A stretch of DNA of 64,000 nt from contig NC_135566.1 in assembly GCF_964340395.1 (NCBI RefSeq), positions 19,443,797-19,507,796 on the forward strand, in the 5' to 3' direction. The translations under genes and the position numbers were made by a program. The DNA is from Glandiceps talaboti. Taxonomy: Eukaryota; Hemichordata; Enteropneusta; Spengelidae. Under the pieces are notes generated by a model, which saw only the letters and a list, made by a program, of their open reading frames with translations, did no database searches and was not told where the DNA came from. Of the stretch, positions 1 through 21,839 are shown piece by piece (the first letter of the stretch is position 1; every line of letters starts with the position of its first letter).

Positions 1-1077
1 ATCCACTTCTATTGAACATTTGAACGAAAACCGAGTGATCCTAAACATCTGAAAGTGACGCTATGATCCTGTTACTAGTGAGCCCCACCCCTTCTTCCAA
101 CATTTACCCTAACATACTGTACTCACCGAGGATATAAATGCTATTCCATTTTTTGTGACAGTGATGTCTTCGGACCCAGCATCTTGTATTTGAATGAAAA
201 ATTTACAAATGACAATCATTATATTGCTAAAAGTACAGAACTTCAAGTTAATAACTTATTTTCCTATTTCGACAGAAATTCGTATTATGTTGTCATTCTC
301 GCAAACCAGAGTGTGTTTTCCGCTGGAAATGGAAAATCAAGTCTTGGACTGTGCCTTGAAATGCGCAGTAGTTGACGTTGAAGTCAATGTATGTATTTAA
401 AGAGGAAAACCACTCCAGGAAATAAAGGTATATTTTCAGAAACTTTGGGTTCTAGAGTGTCATTTCATGAATATTCATGACTCCTAAGAGCTTGTTGCCG
501 TCATATAACAGTCATGAATATTCAGTGTGGATCTAATAAATATTCATGTCTGCTAATACCCATGATGCAATTGTGCATCACTGAAAGAACAATAGAGTTG
601 AAAAGAGTTTCAAATTAGTTTTGTTTCTTGGCAACCAAGGGAATATTATGTGGCGTGAAAGCATGAGATTACCCTCCATAACTCAAAATTTATTAAAATA
701 CCTTTCTTTACTGGAGTAGCGTTCCCCTTTAATCTACATATTATGCATCTACATTTAATTGTTTAGAGGTATGTCATTATGTCTTCCTTTATACGTCCTG
801 TATAATCTATTTAGATTTAAGTAGTCCAGAAGAATCCTTCTTCATCTGTCAAATTTCACCGAACATGAATCACGAATATAAGATTTGTCAATTATAACTG
901 ACAGACAGAGTGGTAATTTTTGACGAGGGGATATCATTTGCAAGCATGAAATCGCCATTTTATATATATAAAGTGGCAGCTGTTTGGAGAAATTGTTTCA
1001 CCCCTTAACATACAATATTTGCGTGATGTACAAATGAAAATAAATTGCACTGAAATACAAAAATTAAGACAATCTAT
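1..1077. other. Gene-free left edge
   Basis: No recognisable gene, RNA or long tandem repeat. Only short open frames of non-coding character occur (for example at 184-400). A short (TA)n run lies near 960. Confidence 0.5.
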
Positions 1078-2600
1078 TGAATTTAAACTAGGCCTACCAT
1101 AACTTACCTATCCCGAGTACAAGACGACATGCACTGGGCTCATATTTATAGATGGTATTTAAACTAGGCCTGCCATAACTTACCTATCCCGAGTACAAGA
1201 CGACATGCACTGGGCTCATTGTTATAGATGGTATTTAGACTAGGCCTGCCATAACTTACCTATCCCGAGTACAAGACGACATGCACTGGGCTCATTGTTA
1301 TAGATGGTATTTAAACTAGGCCTACCATAACTTACCTATCCCGAGTACAAGACGACATGCACCGGGCTCATTGTTATAGATGGTATTTAAACTAGGCCTA
1401 CCATAACTTACCTATCCCGAGTACAAGACGATATGCACTGGGCTCATTGTTATAGATGGTATTTAAACTAGGCCTGCCATAACTTACCTATCCCGAGTAC
1501 AAGACGACATGCACTGGGCTCATTGTTATAGATGGTATTTAGACTAGGCCTGCCATAACTTACCTATCCCGAGTACAAGACGACATGCACTGGGCTCATT
1601 GTTATAGATGGTATTTAGACTAGGCCTGCCATAACTTACCTATCCCGAGTACAAGACGACATGCACCGGGCTCATTGTTATAGATGGTATTTAGACTAGG
1701 CCTGCCATAACTTACCTATCCCGAGTACAAGACGACATGCACTGGGCTCATTGTTATAGATGGTATTTAAACTAGGCCTGCCATAACTTACCTATCCCGA
1801 GTACAAGACGACATGCACCGGGCTCATTGTTATAGATGGTATTTAAACTAGGCCTGCCATAACTTACCTATCCCGAGTACAAGACGACATGCACTGGGCT
1901 CATTGTTATAGATGGTATTTAGACTAGGCCTGCCATAACTTACCTATCCCGAGTACAAGACGACATGCACTGGGCTCATTGTTATAGATGGTATTTAGAC
2001 TAGGCCTGCCATAACTTACCTATCCCGAGTACAAGACGACATGCACTGGGCTCATTGTTATAGATGGTATTTAGACTAGGCCTGCCATAACTTACCTATC
2101 CCGAGTACAAGACGACATGCACCGGGCTCATTGTTATAGATGGTATTTAAACTAGGCCTGCCATAACTTACCTATCCCGAGTACAAGACGACATGCACTG
2201 GGCTCATTGTTATAGATGGTATTTAGACTAGGCCTGCCATAACTTACCTATCCCGAGTACAAGACGACATGCACTGGGCTCATTGTTATAGATTGTATTT
2301 AAACTAGGCCTGCCATAACTTACCTATCCCGAGTACAAGACGACATGCACTGGGCTCATTGTTATAGATGGTATTTAAACTAGGCCTGCCAGAACTTACC
2401 TATCCCGGGTACAAGACGACATGCACTGGGCTCATTGTTATAGATGGTATTTAAACTAGGCCTGCCATAACTTACCTATCCCGAGTACAAGACGACATGC
2501 ACTGGGCTCATTGTTATAGATGGTATTTAAACTAGGCCTGCCAGAACTTACCTATCCCGGGTACAAGACGACATGGACCCGGCTCATGGTTATAGATTGT
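1078..2600. repeat. 76-bp satellite, about 20 tandem copies
   Basis: The unit recurs every 76 bases from 1081 to the last copy at 2525, with very low divergence. Each copy carries an AGGCCT hexamer and the segment ACTTACCTATCCC. Only a few positions vary and they do so repeatedly (TTAAAC/TTAGAC, CTACC/CTGCC, ACTGGG/ACCGGG). Two copies near the right end (about 2385 and 2540) share AGAACTTACC and CCCGGG variants, a sign of recent local homogenisation. The last copy is degenerate. No coding capacity is seen across copies. Confidence 0.97.
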
Positions 2601-2685
2601 CTTATGATATCCCATCGAATAACTGGAATAAGTGAAAACGTTATAAAAGGTAACATGATATGGAATGTTTATTTAGACCATATAC

Positions 2686-2704
2686 TATGTGCGTGCGTGC
2701 GTGC

Positions 2705-2769
<65 letters not shown>

Positions 2770-3174
2770 TGTCTGTCTGTCTGTCTATCAGTGAGACTGT
2801 CTGTCTGTGTGTACGTATGTATGTACGTACGTATATATGTATGTATACATGTATGTATGTATGTACGTATGTATGTACGTACGTATATATGTATGTATAC
2901 ATGTATGTATGTATGTATGTATGTATGTATGTATGTATGTATGTATGTATGTGTGTGTGTGTGTATGTGTGTGTGTGTATGTATGTATGTATGTATGTAT
3001 GTGTGTGTGTGTATGTATGTATGTATGTATGTATGTATGTATGTATGTATGTATGTATGTATGTATGTATGTATGTATTTGTGTATGTGTGTGTGTGTAT
3101 GTGTGTGTGTGTGTTTGTGTGTGTATGTATGTATGTATGTATGTATGTATGTATGTATGTATGTATGTATGTAT
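2686..3174. repeat. (GTGC)n/(GT)n/(GTCT)n/(GTAT)n compound microsatellite
   Basis: Runs of GTGC, GT, GTCT, GTAC and GTAT follow each other. The long open frames here on both strands (repeating Cys-Val-Tyr-Met or His-Thr-Tyr-Ile) are artefacts of the tetranucleotide repeat. Confidence 0.97.
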
Positions 3175-3489
3175 GACAACGGTCCATGAACTCAACCGTG
3201 AATTACACACCAACTTGTTAGCTTGCAAGGAAGGAGAGCTGGATACCCTTACCAAAGCCCGACATCATGAAGATCGAGGTTAGTTTTATCAACCTCATAG
3301 TGACCGACAGCCCCTTCAAAACACATCTAAACGGCTTGTCGTCACCATCCCAGAAGACCTTAATATAAGGTTTCTGGTGATGAGAAAGCTTTGAGGTTGA
3401 AGGAAGAAGAAATCATTTTCCGTCTTGGAACGCTGGAACCCCTTGGAATTAATAGATTATTCTCGTCTTTCCCAATCTAATTATCATGA

Positions 3490-3745
3490 TTATTGGGTAT
3501 TTTTTAAATTTCAGGCGTATTCTATTGGGTTCTATTAGGTGCGTGCGAATTTAAGAACTTATCCCACGTACAACCGTTTATTTATATCACGCGCGGTTTT
3601 GTTCCATTATATTTAGAAATGTTCGGGTTGTCACCTGGCATTTCTCTGTCTCGCCAATTTTTCCTTTGAAAAAGAATATTTATTCGAAACGTCGGATTTA
3701 ACAGCTATATATACGGACTGGTTTATTAGTTCCTTATGCATTTTT
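3490..3745 (+). repeat. Interspersed repeat, copy 1 (PLE-end-like)
   Basis: About 240 bp nearly identical to 42225-42455. Both copies contain a GAATA/TATTC hairpin followed by GAAACGTCGG and both end beside a (GTAT)n or (ACAT)n tract. The hairpin followed by GAAACGTC resembles the stem II plus GAAAC part of hammerhead motifs found in Penelope-like retroelement ends, but the CUGAUGA box is not intact. The family is not firmly identified. Confidence 0.7.
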
Positions 3746-3746
3746 T

Positions 3747-3868
3747 ATGTATGTATGTATGTATGTATGTATGCATGCATGCATGCATGCATGCATGTAT
3801 GCATGTATGTATGTATGTATGTATGTATGTATCATTTGTATGTATGTATGTATGTATGTATGTATGTC
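3747..3868. repeat. (GTAT)n/(ATGC)n microsatellite
   Basis: Tetranucleotide tract with an internal ATGC-rich segment, directly abutting the preceding interspersed repeat. Confidence 0.95.
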
Positions 3869-4043
3869 AAAAAATAACAAAAATAACAAGAATTTTATGA
3901 TGTCGTTAGTCGTCTTTTTTCAAACTATTAAAAATGTATTTTGCAAGTCCCATGATTACATTTTTAGTTTGTGTTTGCATTAAAAGTATCAAGTTTTGAT
4001 ATGTATAGCATTTGAAGTAGAATGTTGAGGAATACAACCTGTT

Positions 4044-4256
4044 CTATATACTATAGTCAGATGTAAAAACACAAACCATTATAAAATGATATTCGTCATC
4101 TACTAAATTTTGTGAACAAAATTTACAAAGTCGAACATTTCTTTCAATATTTAGTTGTCTGCCTTTGATGAAAGAACGCTTATATTGTGAAGAGCATCTG
4201 ATGCGTGCAATTGCTGAGATGACCTCGTTTGTAGGAATATTCATGACCCCTGTCAT
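4044..4256 (-). mobile_element. LINE (non-LTR) ORF2 C-terminal fragment
   Basis: A 70-residue open frame has the pattern typical of the extreme C-terminus of non-LTR retrotransposon polymerases: a basic Arg/Cys-Ser-Ser segment, a Gly-Arg turn, then CKFC followed about 11 residues later by a His and a further Cys (CCHC-like knuckle with DDEYHF). The rest of the element is absent, so this is a 5'-truncated or eroded relic. Comparable fragments lie on the plus strand at about 16.4 kb and 55.6 kb. Confidence 0.65.
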
Positions 4257-5054
4257 TTATTATCATATCATTGTGACCTAACCTTTACCCATTCCTCATT
4301 GTTGGATCTTTGACTTTATCTGGAATAAGTGTGGCATACATTGGAAATGTTTGAAAATAAATTAGATTGCTATACATGGAAAAAATTTGCATTGAATGTG
4401 TATGCTCAATAGTAAATTCGTATGTAAAGGCCGAAGGTTTCAGGTACAGAAATGGTAGGCTGTACATACACGTATCAGACATGTATTTGGTACATAAACG
4501 TATATCCCTGTGTGAACAGTGTGTGTGAATATCTACTATTATAGTGAAGAACCATACTCACATCATCTTTGCTATGTGTGTCCCTATGACAGCCACTATA
4601 ACAAGGAGAACGAGTCGGCCAAGCATTGTTGCTTGAAGTTATAGCAATGTATAAACCACTGCCAGTGTGTATGAAATGAACTATGTACATTCACCAATTG
4701 ACCACAAAGCTCTCGGGTCACGAGTGGAACAGGTGATGACAACTGAAGTGTGCCTATATCGTACATGCAACTGAGGTCACTTGAGATCGCTATATAAAAA
4801 CGGCGCAAAGAGTTTAACTGAGTCCCAGGTACAGTGCAGATATTTTACAGCCTGGTGTCAAATGTATTGTTCATCAGTAGAAGGCTACATATACCCTGGT
4901 GTGAACTCAGGGTCATTATGGTGGTAACAACGTCGTGTTGTTCATATCCTACGCCTTGTATATCAGTTGTAAAAATAAATATCGAACACAACAGAGGCAA
5001 CTATATGACAAGTTTGATAAATAGTCATTGCATTTGAATACCAGAACCATGAAT
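4257..5054. other. Gene-free spacer
   Basis: Only short open frames of 60-70 codons occur, with no recognisable family. I see nothing else. Confidence 0.4.
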
Positions 5055-5057
5055 GAT

Positions 5058-5270
5058 AATGAATGAATGAGTGAGTGAGTGAGTGAGTGAGTGAGTGGGT
5101 GGGTGGGTGGGTGGGTGGGTGGGTGGGTGGGTGGGTGAGTGAGTGAGTGAGTGAGTGAGTGAGTGAGTGAGTGAGTGGGTGAATGAATGAATGAATGAAT
5201 GAATGAATGAATGAATGAATGAATGAATGAATGAATGAATGAATGAATGAATGAATGAACGTATGAATGA
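5058..5270. repeat. (GAGT)n-(GGGT)n-(GAGT)n-(GAAT)n block microsatellite
   Basis: One uninterrupted four-base register in which the variable base switches in blocks: GAGT, then GGGT, then GAGT, then GAAT. Confidence 0.97.
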
Positions 5271-5469
5271 ATTTAATTTGTGGTATTATGCTTATTTTGT
5301 CGATCCAATGACTTTAACTCTTTGAAAACTAGGTTATGACCTAGGTACTAATATCGTATGTCTGGAGATGTCATTCAAGTTAAAGTTTAGAGTCCTTGGT
5401 TTCATTTCCATGACATTCATAATTATGACCTATTGTCATCTCAAAAACTGTGTCTGCTGGACACCAAAG

Positions 5470-7634
5470 ACGATAATTATGATAAGTCATCTATAGGCAC
5501 AGAATTATGATAAGTTATCTATAGGCACAGAATTATGGTAAGTTATCTATAGGCACAGAATTATGATAAGTTATCTATAGGCACAGAATTATGATAAGTT
5601 ATCTATAGGCACAGAATTATGATAAGTTATCTATAGACACAGAATTATAATAAGTCATCTATAGGCACAGAATTATGATAAGTTATCTATAGACATAGAA
5701 TTATGATAAGTCATCTATAGGCACAGAATTATGATAAGTCATCTATAGGCACAGAATTATGACAAGTCACCTATAGGCATAGAATTATGATAAGTCACCT
5801 ATAGGCATAGAATTATGGTAAGTTATCTATAGACATAAAATTATGATAAGTTATCTATAGGCACAGAATTATGGTAAGTTATCTGTAGGCACACAATTAT
5901 GATAGGTTATCTATAGGCACAGAATTATGGTAAGTTATCTATAGACACAGAATTATGATAAGTTATCTATAGACACAGAATTATGGTAAGTTATCTATAG
6001 ACATAAAATTATGATAAGCTATCTATAGACACAGAATTATGGTAAGTTATCTATAGACATAAAATTATGATAAGTTATCTATAGGCACAGAATTATGGTA
6101 AGTTATCTATAGGCACAGAATTATGATAGGTTATCTATAGGCACAGAATTATGGTAAGTTATCTATAGACATAGAATTATGATAAGTTATCTATAGACAC
6201 AGAATTATGGTAAGTTATCTATAGACATAAAATTATGATAAGTTATCTATAGACACAGAATTATGGTAAGTTATCTATAGACATAAAATTATGATAAGTT
6301 ATCTATAGACACAGAATTATGGTAAGTTATCTATAGACACAGAATTATGATAAGTTATCTATAGACACAGAATTATGATAAGTTATCTATAGACACAGAA
6401 TTATGGTAAGTTATCTATAGACATAGAATTATGATAAGTTATCTATAGACACAGAATTATGGTAAGTTATCTATAGACATAAAATTATTATAAGTTATCT
6501 ATAGGCACAGAATTATGGTAAGTTATCTATAGGCACAGAATTATGGTAAGTTATCTATAGACATAGAATTATGATAAGTTATCTATAGACACAGAATTAT
6601 GGTAAGTTATCTATAGACATAAAATTATGATAAGTTATCTATAGACACATAATTATGGTAAGTTATCTATAGACATAAAATTATGATAAGTTATCTATAG
6701 ACACAGAATTATGGTAAGTTATCTATAGACACAGAATTATGATAAGTTATCTATAGACACAGAATTATGATAAGTTATCTATAGACACAGAATTATGGTA
6801 AGTTATCTATAGACATAGAATTATGATAAGTTATCTATAGACACAGAATTATGGTAAGTTATCTATAGACATAAAATTATTATAAGTTATCTATAGACAC
6901 AGAATTATGATAAGTTATCTATAGACACAGAATTACGGTAAGTTATCTATAGACACAGAATTATGGTAAGTTATCTATAGACATAAAATTATGATAAGTT
7001 ATCTATAGACACAGAATTATGATGTTATCTATAGACACAGAATTATGGTAAGTTATTTTTAGACACATAATTATTGTAAGTTATCTATAGACATAAAATT
7101 ATGATAAGTTATCTATAGACACAGAATTATGGTAAGTTATCTATAGACACATAATTATGGTAAGTTATCTATAGACACAGAATTATGATAAGTTATCTAT
7201 AGGCACAGAATTATGGTAAGTTATCTATAGACATAGAATTATGATAAGTTATCTATAGACACAGAATTATGGTAAGTTATCTATAGACATAAAATTATTA
7301 TAAGTTATCTATAGACACAGAATTATGATAAGTTATCTATAGACACAGAATTACGGTAAGTTATCTATAGACACAGAATTATGGTAAGTTATCTATAGAC
7401 ATAAAATTATGATAAGTTATCTATAGACACAGAATTATGATGTTATCTATAGACACAGAATTATGGTAAGTTATTTTTAGACACATAATTATTGTAAGTT
7501 ATCTATAGACATAAAATTATGATAAGTTATCTATAGACACAGAATTATGGTAAGTTATCTATAGACACATAATTATGGTAAGTTATCTATAGACACAGAA
7601 TTATGATAAGTTATCTATAGGCACAGAATTGTGA
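5470..7634. repeat. 28-bp satellite, about 77 copies, with higher-order duplication
   Basis: The unit is ACAGAATTATGGTAAG followed by TTATCTATAGAC, 28 bases. Variants alternate between GGTAAG and GATAAG and between GACAC, GGCAC and GACAT. A block starting at 6901 recurs at 7319, an offset of 418 bases (15 units minus a shared 2-base deletion in the GATGTTATCT variant), so part of the array is a secondary duplication. Nearly every unit contains TTATCT, whose complement AGATAA fits the GATA-factor consensus. There are no unique spacers, so this is a satellite and not a CRISPR array. Confidence 0.97.
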
Positions 7635-7869
7635 TTAATAAACGTTTCATCACGCGCACCCAACAGATGAAAAAATGTTTTCTAAATTCTCCCCACCCTA
7701 GGCCCTCTAACAGCGAAAGGAAATTATTCAATTTCAAATTATTTCAAAACAACTTTAATTAACAATTGTATGAGCTTTCTTTATAATTTTTAATGACTGC
7801 ATAATTGCTATACTCCAAAAATATTTTTTATACAGAAGCATATATTTTTTAATGAAAAATTACCATAAA
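7635..7869. other. Short unique spacer
   Basis: AT-rich sequence between the satellite and the interspersed repeat, with no feature recognised. Confidence 0.4.
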
Positions 7870-8165
7870 TCCCAATTAATGTGTCACAAGCTGAGTTCAT
7901 AAGTGTTTTCACTTACGTGAAAGTACTTATAAAATGCTTCGAAAAAACTATTCTAGTATAATGTTTATGTCAATGCATTCCTTCTATGTGACATTACAAT
8001 TTATGTCCTGGCATTGTTAAAACTGTTGATTGCATAGTAGGGAGTTCTTGTACATTTTTTGATACGTATAACAAATTACGTCATCGGATCCTTTATAAGT
8101 TATATCTCAATATCAGGTTTGAATTCAGTCAGTTCCTAGTGATGGTTAAGTATACACATCAGAAA
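7870..8165 (-). repeat. Interspersed repeat R2, inverted copy
   Basis: The reverse complement matches 40755-41015 and 60490-60760. Shared landmarks are CTCAGCTTGTG at one end and TATCATACGTATCAAAAA internally. This copy is oriented opposite to the other two. All three sit close to the inferred edges of the duplicated locus. Confidence 0.7.
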
Positions 8166-8737
8166 GTAGAATATACCGTGAGTACCTTTTAATATGTAGG
8201 GAAAACAATACATTCTAAAAAAAACATATAAACTCAGTTTGAGCCCCTTTAATGACTAAAAATATGTGCTTGTTGGGTTTTTAAGCCATTTATTATAAAT
8301 CATCCACATATTAAATAACCATGAACGTCATACGTAATAGTTGAAGAGTGCACAATTTGTCAACAAAATACTTTTCGACCCAAACCATTCATTCAAGTTA
8401 AAATATGTACCTGTCTATACTAAGTTTTGACTTGAATAATAATTACCAGAAGAATATCAGTTATTGGATTTAGTTGCATACTACTGTATAAAGTTACCAT
8501 TCTGTTGCATCTGTCCGTTGGTACTTGTAAACAGGGAAATGCCAATCTAAGTAATTAAATAGGGTTAATTGATATTTCTCAAATGTTATTCTCGCAGGCC
8601 AAAACATTCGTCTGCCCACGATCCATAGACACACCGTCGATGTTGCCGTAAGAGGGTCATATGATTTAACGACGATGTCAGCCGGGAGAAGCGAAGTGAC
8701 AAGTTTCAGACAATCTTCAATGATTTTCAAATTGAAA

Positions 8738-18856
<10,119 letters not shown>

Positions 18857-19444
18857 TATATGAGATCACTGTGTGATATAAATAATGATGGCTGTTACAG
18901 CCTGTATTTAGGGGTGCAGCCGAAGTTAAATGTTTTTAGGCCCCCTTCCAAAGGGCTGCTATTACAGTACTATGGTCCCATCAATGCGTCTGTCCGTAAT
19001 ACATAATTTCTCTGATATGGAATGTCCAATTTCATTCAAACCTGGCTGTAAGGTGACGTATCAAGTGGGACATATGTATTTCACTTTGTTTCGTTCAATA
19101 TGAAAATTTCACCGAATGGTAACCACATGTGTAGTTAAAAATCAGATTCCGTTCAAGTGTCTACTTCTGTATTGTCAGGTACAAGCTTTCCTTTTGACAT
19201 TGACCTTTGACATTGACCTTCAGGGTCAAGAAGAGTATCAATTTCTGCTCGAGCCCTGCTTACAATGTCATATATCACTGACATGCTATTATGTATGATC
19301 AACCAAACCTTCTCAAATTTCAGGGTTTTTTTACGCTCGTCATCTCAGGACGTCCCAGGTAAGGCCAAATAAAAAAAAATTGGTACCCGACCGACCCTAG
19401 TTTATGGTGCTATCCTAAACATTTTTTTTCATTCTAAATTTATT
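18857..19444. other. SLC7-A upstream region
   Basis: The first ~45 bases upstream of the ATG match the upstream sequence of copy B (51572-51615), then similarity stops. This marks a shared 5' UTR or promoter-proximal segment. No clear TATA box at a defensible distance is seen. Confidence 0.45.
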
Positions 19445-20130
19445 TTTAATGGTGAGAAGTAATTCGCATTGACATGAAAAATGTCATTTTCGGTTGAAGA
19501 CTGTGAGTGAAAATCTATCGCCGTATCAGATAGTTCTGTATTGATACTGTATGTTGTTGCTCAAGCTGTTCGTCGCTCTCAGAACAAGTCGATGATGGTG
19601 TACTACCAATTAAATATGTCGGTCTGTTTTAAACAATTATGATGACGGAACGTAGTTGACAGGTGAAATGAATTATACTATTCTATACGGGCCATGAAAA
19701 TTCTTATGAAATTTCGTGCTGCGCCTCTAGCATAATAGCTGGATTATGCAAATCTACTTTTTCTCGGACGTCAAATACTTTCCGCGAAGCTTTTTTTTTT
19801 TTATCCTATCACTCTTTCATTTCGAAAGTGCCTTGTTTTATTTTATTACCATGTAAACGTCAACATATTTTTCACATTCAAAAAGGTAAAATTGTGATAA
19901 TTTACTTCTATTTCAGTGTAAATCTTCTTAGTAGCTTTGGTCAACCTTTCTTGAAAATCACATTCCATGTCTTTTAAGAGTGTACGTTGAATGTAAACAG
20001 TATAGTCTGCTAATAAATAAAAAAATAAATAAATAAATAAATAAATAATATAAAATTCCGTCCAATCTACCCTATTTTCGGAGGCCATGTTATCAAAAAC
20101 AAACGTTTTTCTTTATTTTTTGCCTTATTG
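19445..20130 (+). repeat. Direct repeat flanking the 5S gene, left copy
   Basis: It matches 20715-21430 with many small differences. Shared landmarks are GTATGTTGTTGCT, GATGAAATGAATT-type and TTCTTATGAAATTTCGTGCTGCG segments, and a terminal TCATGTTATCRAAAACAAAC. The offset is about 1.26 kb. No family is recognised; each copy ends with an AAATAAAT-type microsatellite. Confidence 0.8.
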
Positions 20131-20533
20131 AAAAAAAATAAATTTAAGGAGTCATCAACAAAATTATTATGCAGTCAGCAAATCCCCGGAACAACCTTTC
20201 ACTGATCAGATGTCACTTCTTATGTGTCGGACAATTAACAGGTAAAAAAAAAATGTGATTTGTATTCAATAAGGGAACAACGTTGTTCCAGAAATGATGG
20301 TAGAAAAAACAAAACAATCATGAGATTTTTATTGCAGGTTCAGAACGTTCTGCTCTCAGACATAATATACAATCGTTACGAAAATGTTGTGGACTGTTCG
20401 AGGTTGCGCCTCTAGTGACGAGCGACATCTACGACAAAAACTAACCGATGAATTTCTAGGCATTTTGAAAATACTGTGGTAAAAAAAATGATAGAATCAT
20501 ATCTCGATAAAGTGAAAAGTTATTCAAGAAATT

Positions 20534-20543
20534 AAAAAAAAAA
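20534..20543 (-). terminator. RNA polymerase III T-tract terminator of the 5S gene
   Basis: Ten A on the plus strand, read as T10 on the minus strand, starting one base after the 5S 3' end. This is the usual Pol III stop. Confidence 0.85.
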
Positions 20544-20544
20544 T

Positions 20545-20662
20545 GCCTACGGCACGTGGTATTCCCAGGCGGTCTCCCATCCAAGTACTAACCACGCCCG
20601 ACGCAGCTTTACTTCGGTGATCGGACGAGAACCAGTGTTTTCTACGTAGTATGGCCGTAGGC
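20545..20662 (-). rRNA. 5S ribosomal RNA
   Basis: A 118-base gene read on the minus strand, beginning GCCTACGGCCATAC and ending GTGCCGTAGGC. Helix I is nine perfect base pairs. Helix II pairs ACGTAG with CTGCGT, keeping complementarity even though it departs from the more usual ACGTTG/CAACGT. The internal Pol III control region is recognisable, including the segment TACTTGGATGGGAGACCGCC. A T10 terminator follows immediately, so it looks like an expressible gene. It is single here, not in an array, and is bracketed by a ~700-bp direct repeat. Part of the large-subunit ribosome. Confidence 0.95.
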
Positions 20663-20714
20663 AGGTGTCACAGGTAAAAATACAAGATTAAATACGAACG
20701 ACTCGTTTAACATC

Positions 20715-21430
20715 AGCTAGAAGTTATCCGTATTGGCATGAAAACAGTAATTTTCGGTACAAGACAGGGTGAAAATCTATCGTCGTATCAGATACTGTAT
20801 TCATTGTATGTTGTTGCTATTATACAAGGCTGTTTGTCGTTTGTCGCTCTCATAACAAGTCGATGACGAATGCATATCTCTGATGGACTACGAAATATCA
20901 AGCCGGTCTAAGTTGCCATGGCTTTAAACGATTATCACGATCTACCTTAGTATACTAGTTTATTCGAATGAACATATTTCGGGCGGTTGGTTCACAGATG
21001 AAATGAATTCTACTATTCTATACGGTCCGCGAAAATTCTTATGAAATTTCGTGCTGCGACCTGGCATAATACAATAGCTGGATTATGCAAACTTTCTTTG
21101 ACTTCCGATACGTTCCGCGAAGGTTTTTTCTATCTTATCCGTCTTTCATTTTGACCTGTGCTTGCTTGATAATGTTTTCACATTCTTATAGGTAAAATGG
21201 TGATAATTTACTTCTGTTACCGTGTATTAAATGTTCTTAGTTTCTTTTATCAACTTTTCTTTAATACATCTTTTAAGAGACTCAGTGTAAGCTGAATTTA
21301 AACAGTATAGTTTGCCAATGAATGAATAAATAAATAAATAATGTAAATTAAAGTACCGCCCTGACTATCCTAAGCTTATTTCCTGACGTCATGTTATCGA
21401 AAACAAACATTTTAACATTGTTTTTGCCTA
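20715..21430 (+). repeat. Direct repeat flanking the 5S gene, right copy
   Basis: Counterpart of 19445-20130. The 5S gene lies between the two. A second 5S at the ~1.26-kb period was looked for near 19285 and 21805 and is not present. Confidence 0.8.
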
Positions 21431-21839
21431 ATTTATGCAAGCTTGTTTTCATAGATTCCAACTCTCGCAATGAAATATTTTATAAATAATTAGAATTCTG
21501 ACACATCGAACTGAACACTGGTATTGTATGGTTTTTGTTAACCTTTTTGTTTACGGTTTTAAATTTGTAACCTTTTGAACATTGGCAGGAGGCCTTGGAA
21601 TGCAATAACACGTATACCATTTCCATTGGATATGGGAACGATATACCATAAAATAGGGGAAAAAAATAAATGACAAAAAAATCTCTTCGAAAATGTACGA
21701 TTTAGCTTACAATAGAAAGGACTGTCTATTTCCGTACCTTTTAGAGAGTGGTGACCTATGGTATAGAATAGGTTAGGTTGTTTCATTGAATTAAACGGAC
21801 CATAACAAAACATTTGTATAGGAGTAAATAAGAGAATGT

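Noticed and set aside
184-400. Overlapping 63- and 68-codon frames at the left edge
   Set aside because: Short, no family resemblance, and no paralogous copy in the second duplicated unit to suggest selection.
2669-3283. Long open frames rich in Cys/Val/Tyr/Met or His/Thr/Ile/Tyr (also at 9.2-9.8, 42.0-42.6 and 45.1-45.7 kb)
   Set aside because: Pure translations of GT/GTAT/CAGA microsatellites in several frames and both strands; no independent coding signal.
5470-7634. Regular ~28-bp direct repeats reminiscent of a CRISPR array
   Set aside because: Units are contiguous with no unique spacers and the context is a eukaryotic genome; it is a satellite.
19285-21805. Possible additional 5S genes at the spacer repeat period
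   Set aside because: Inspected around 19285 and 21805; no 5S helices or control region found.
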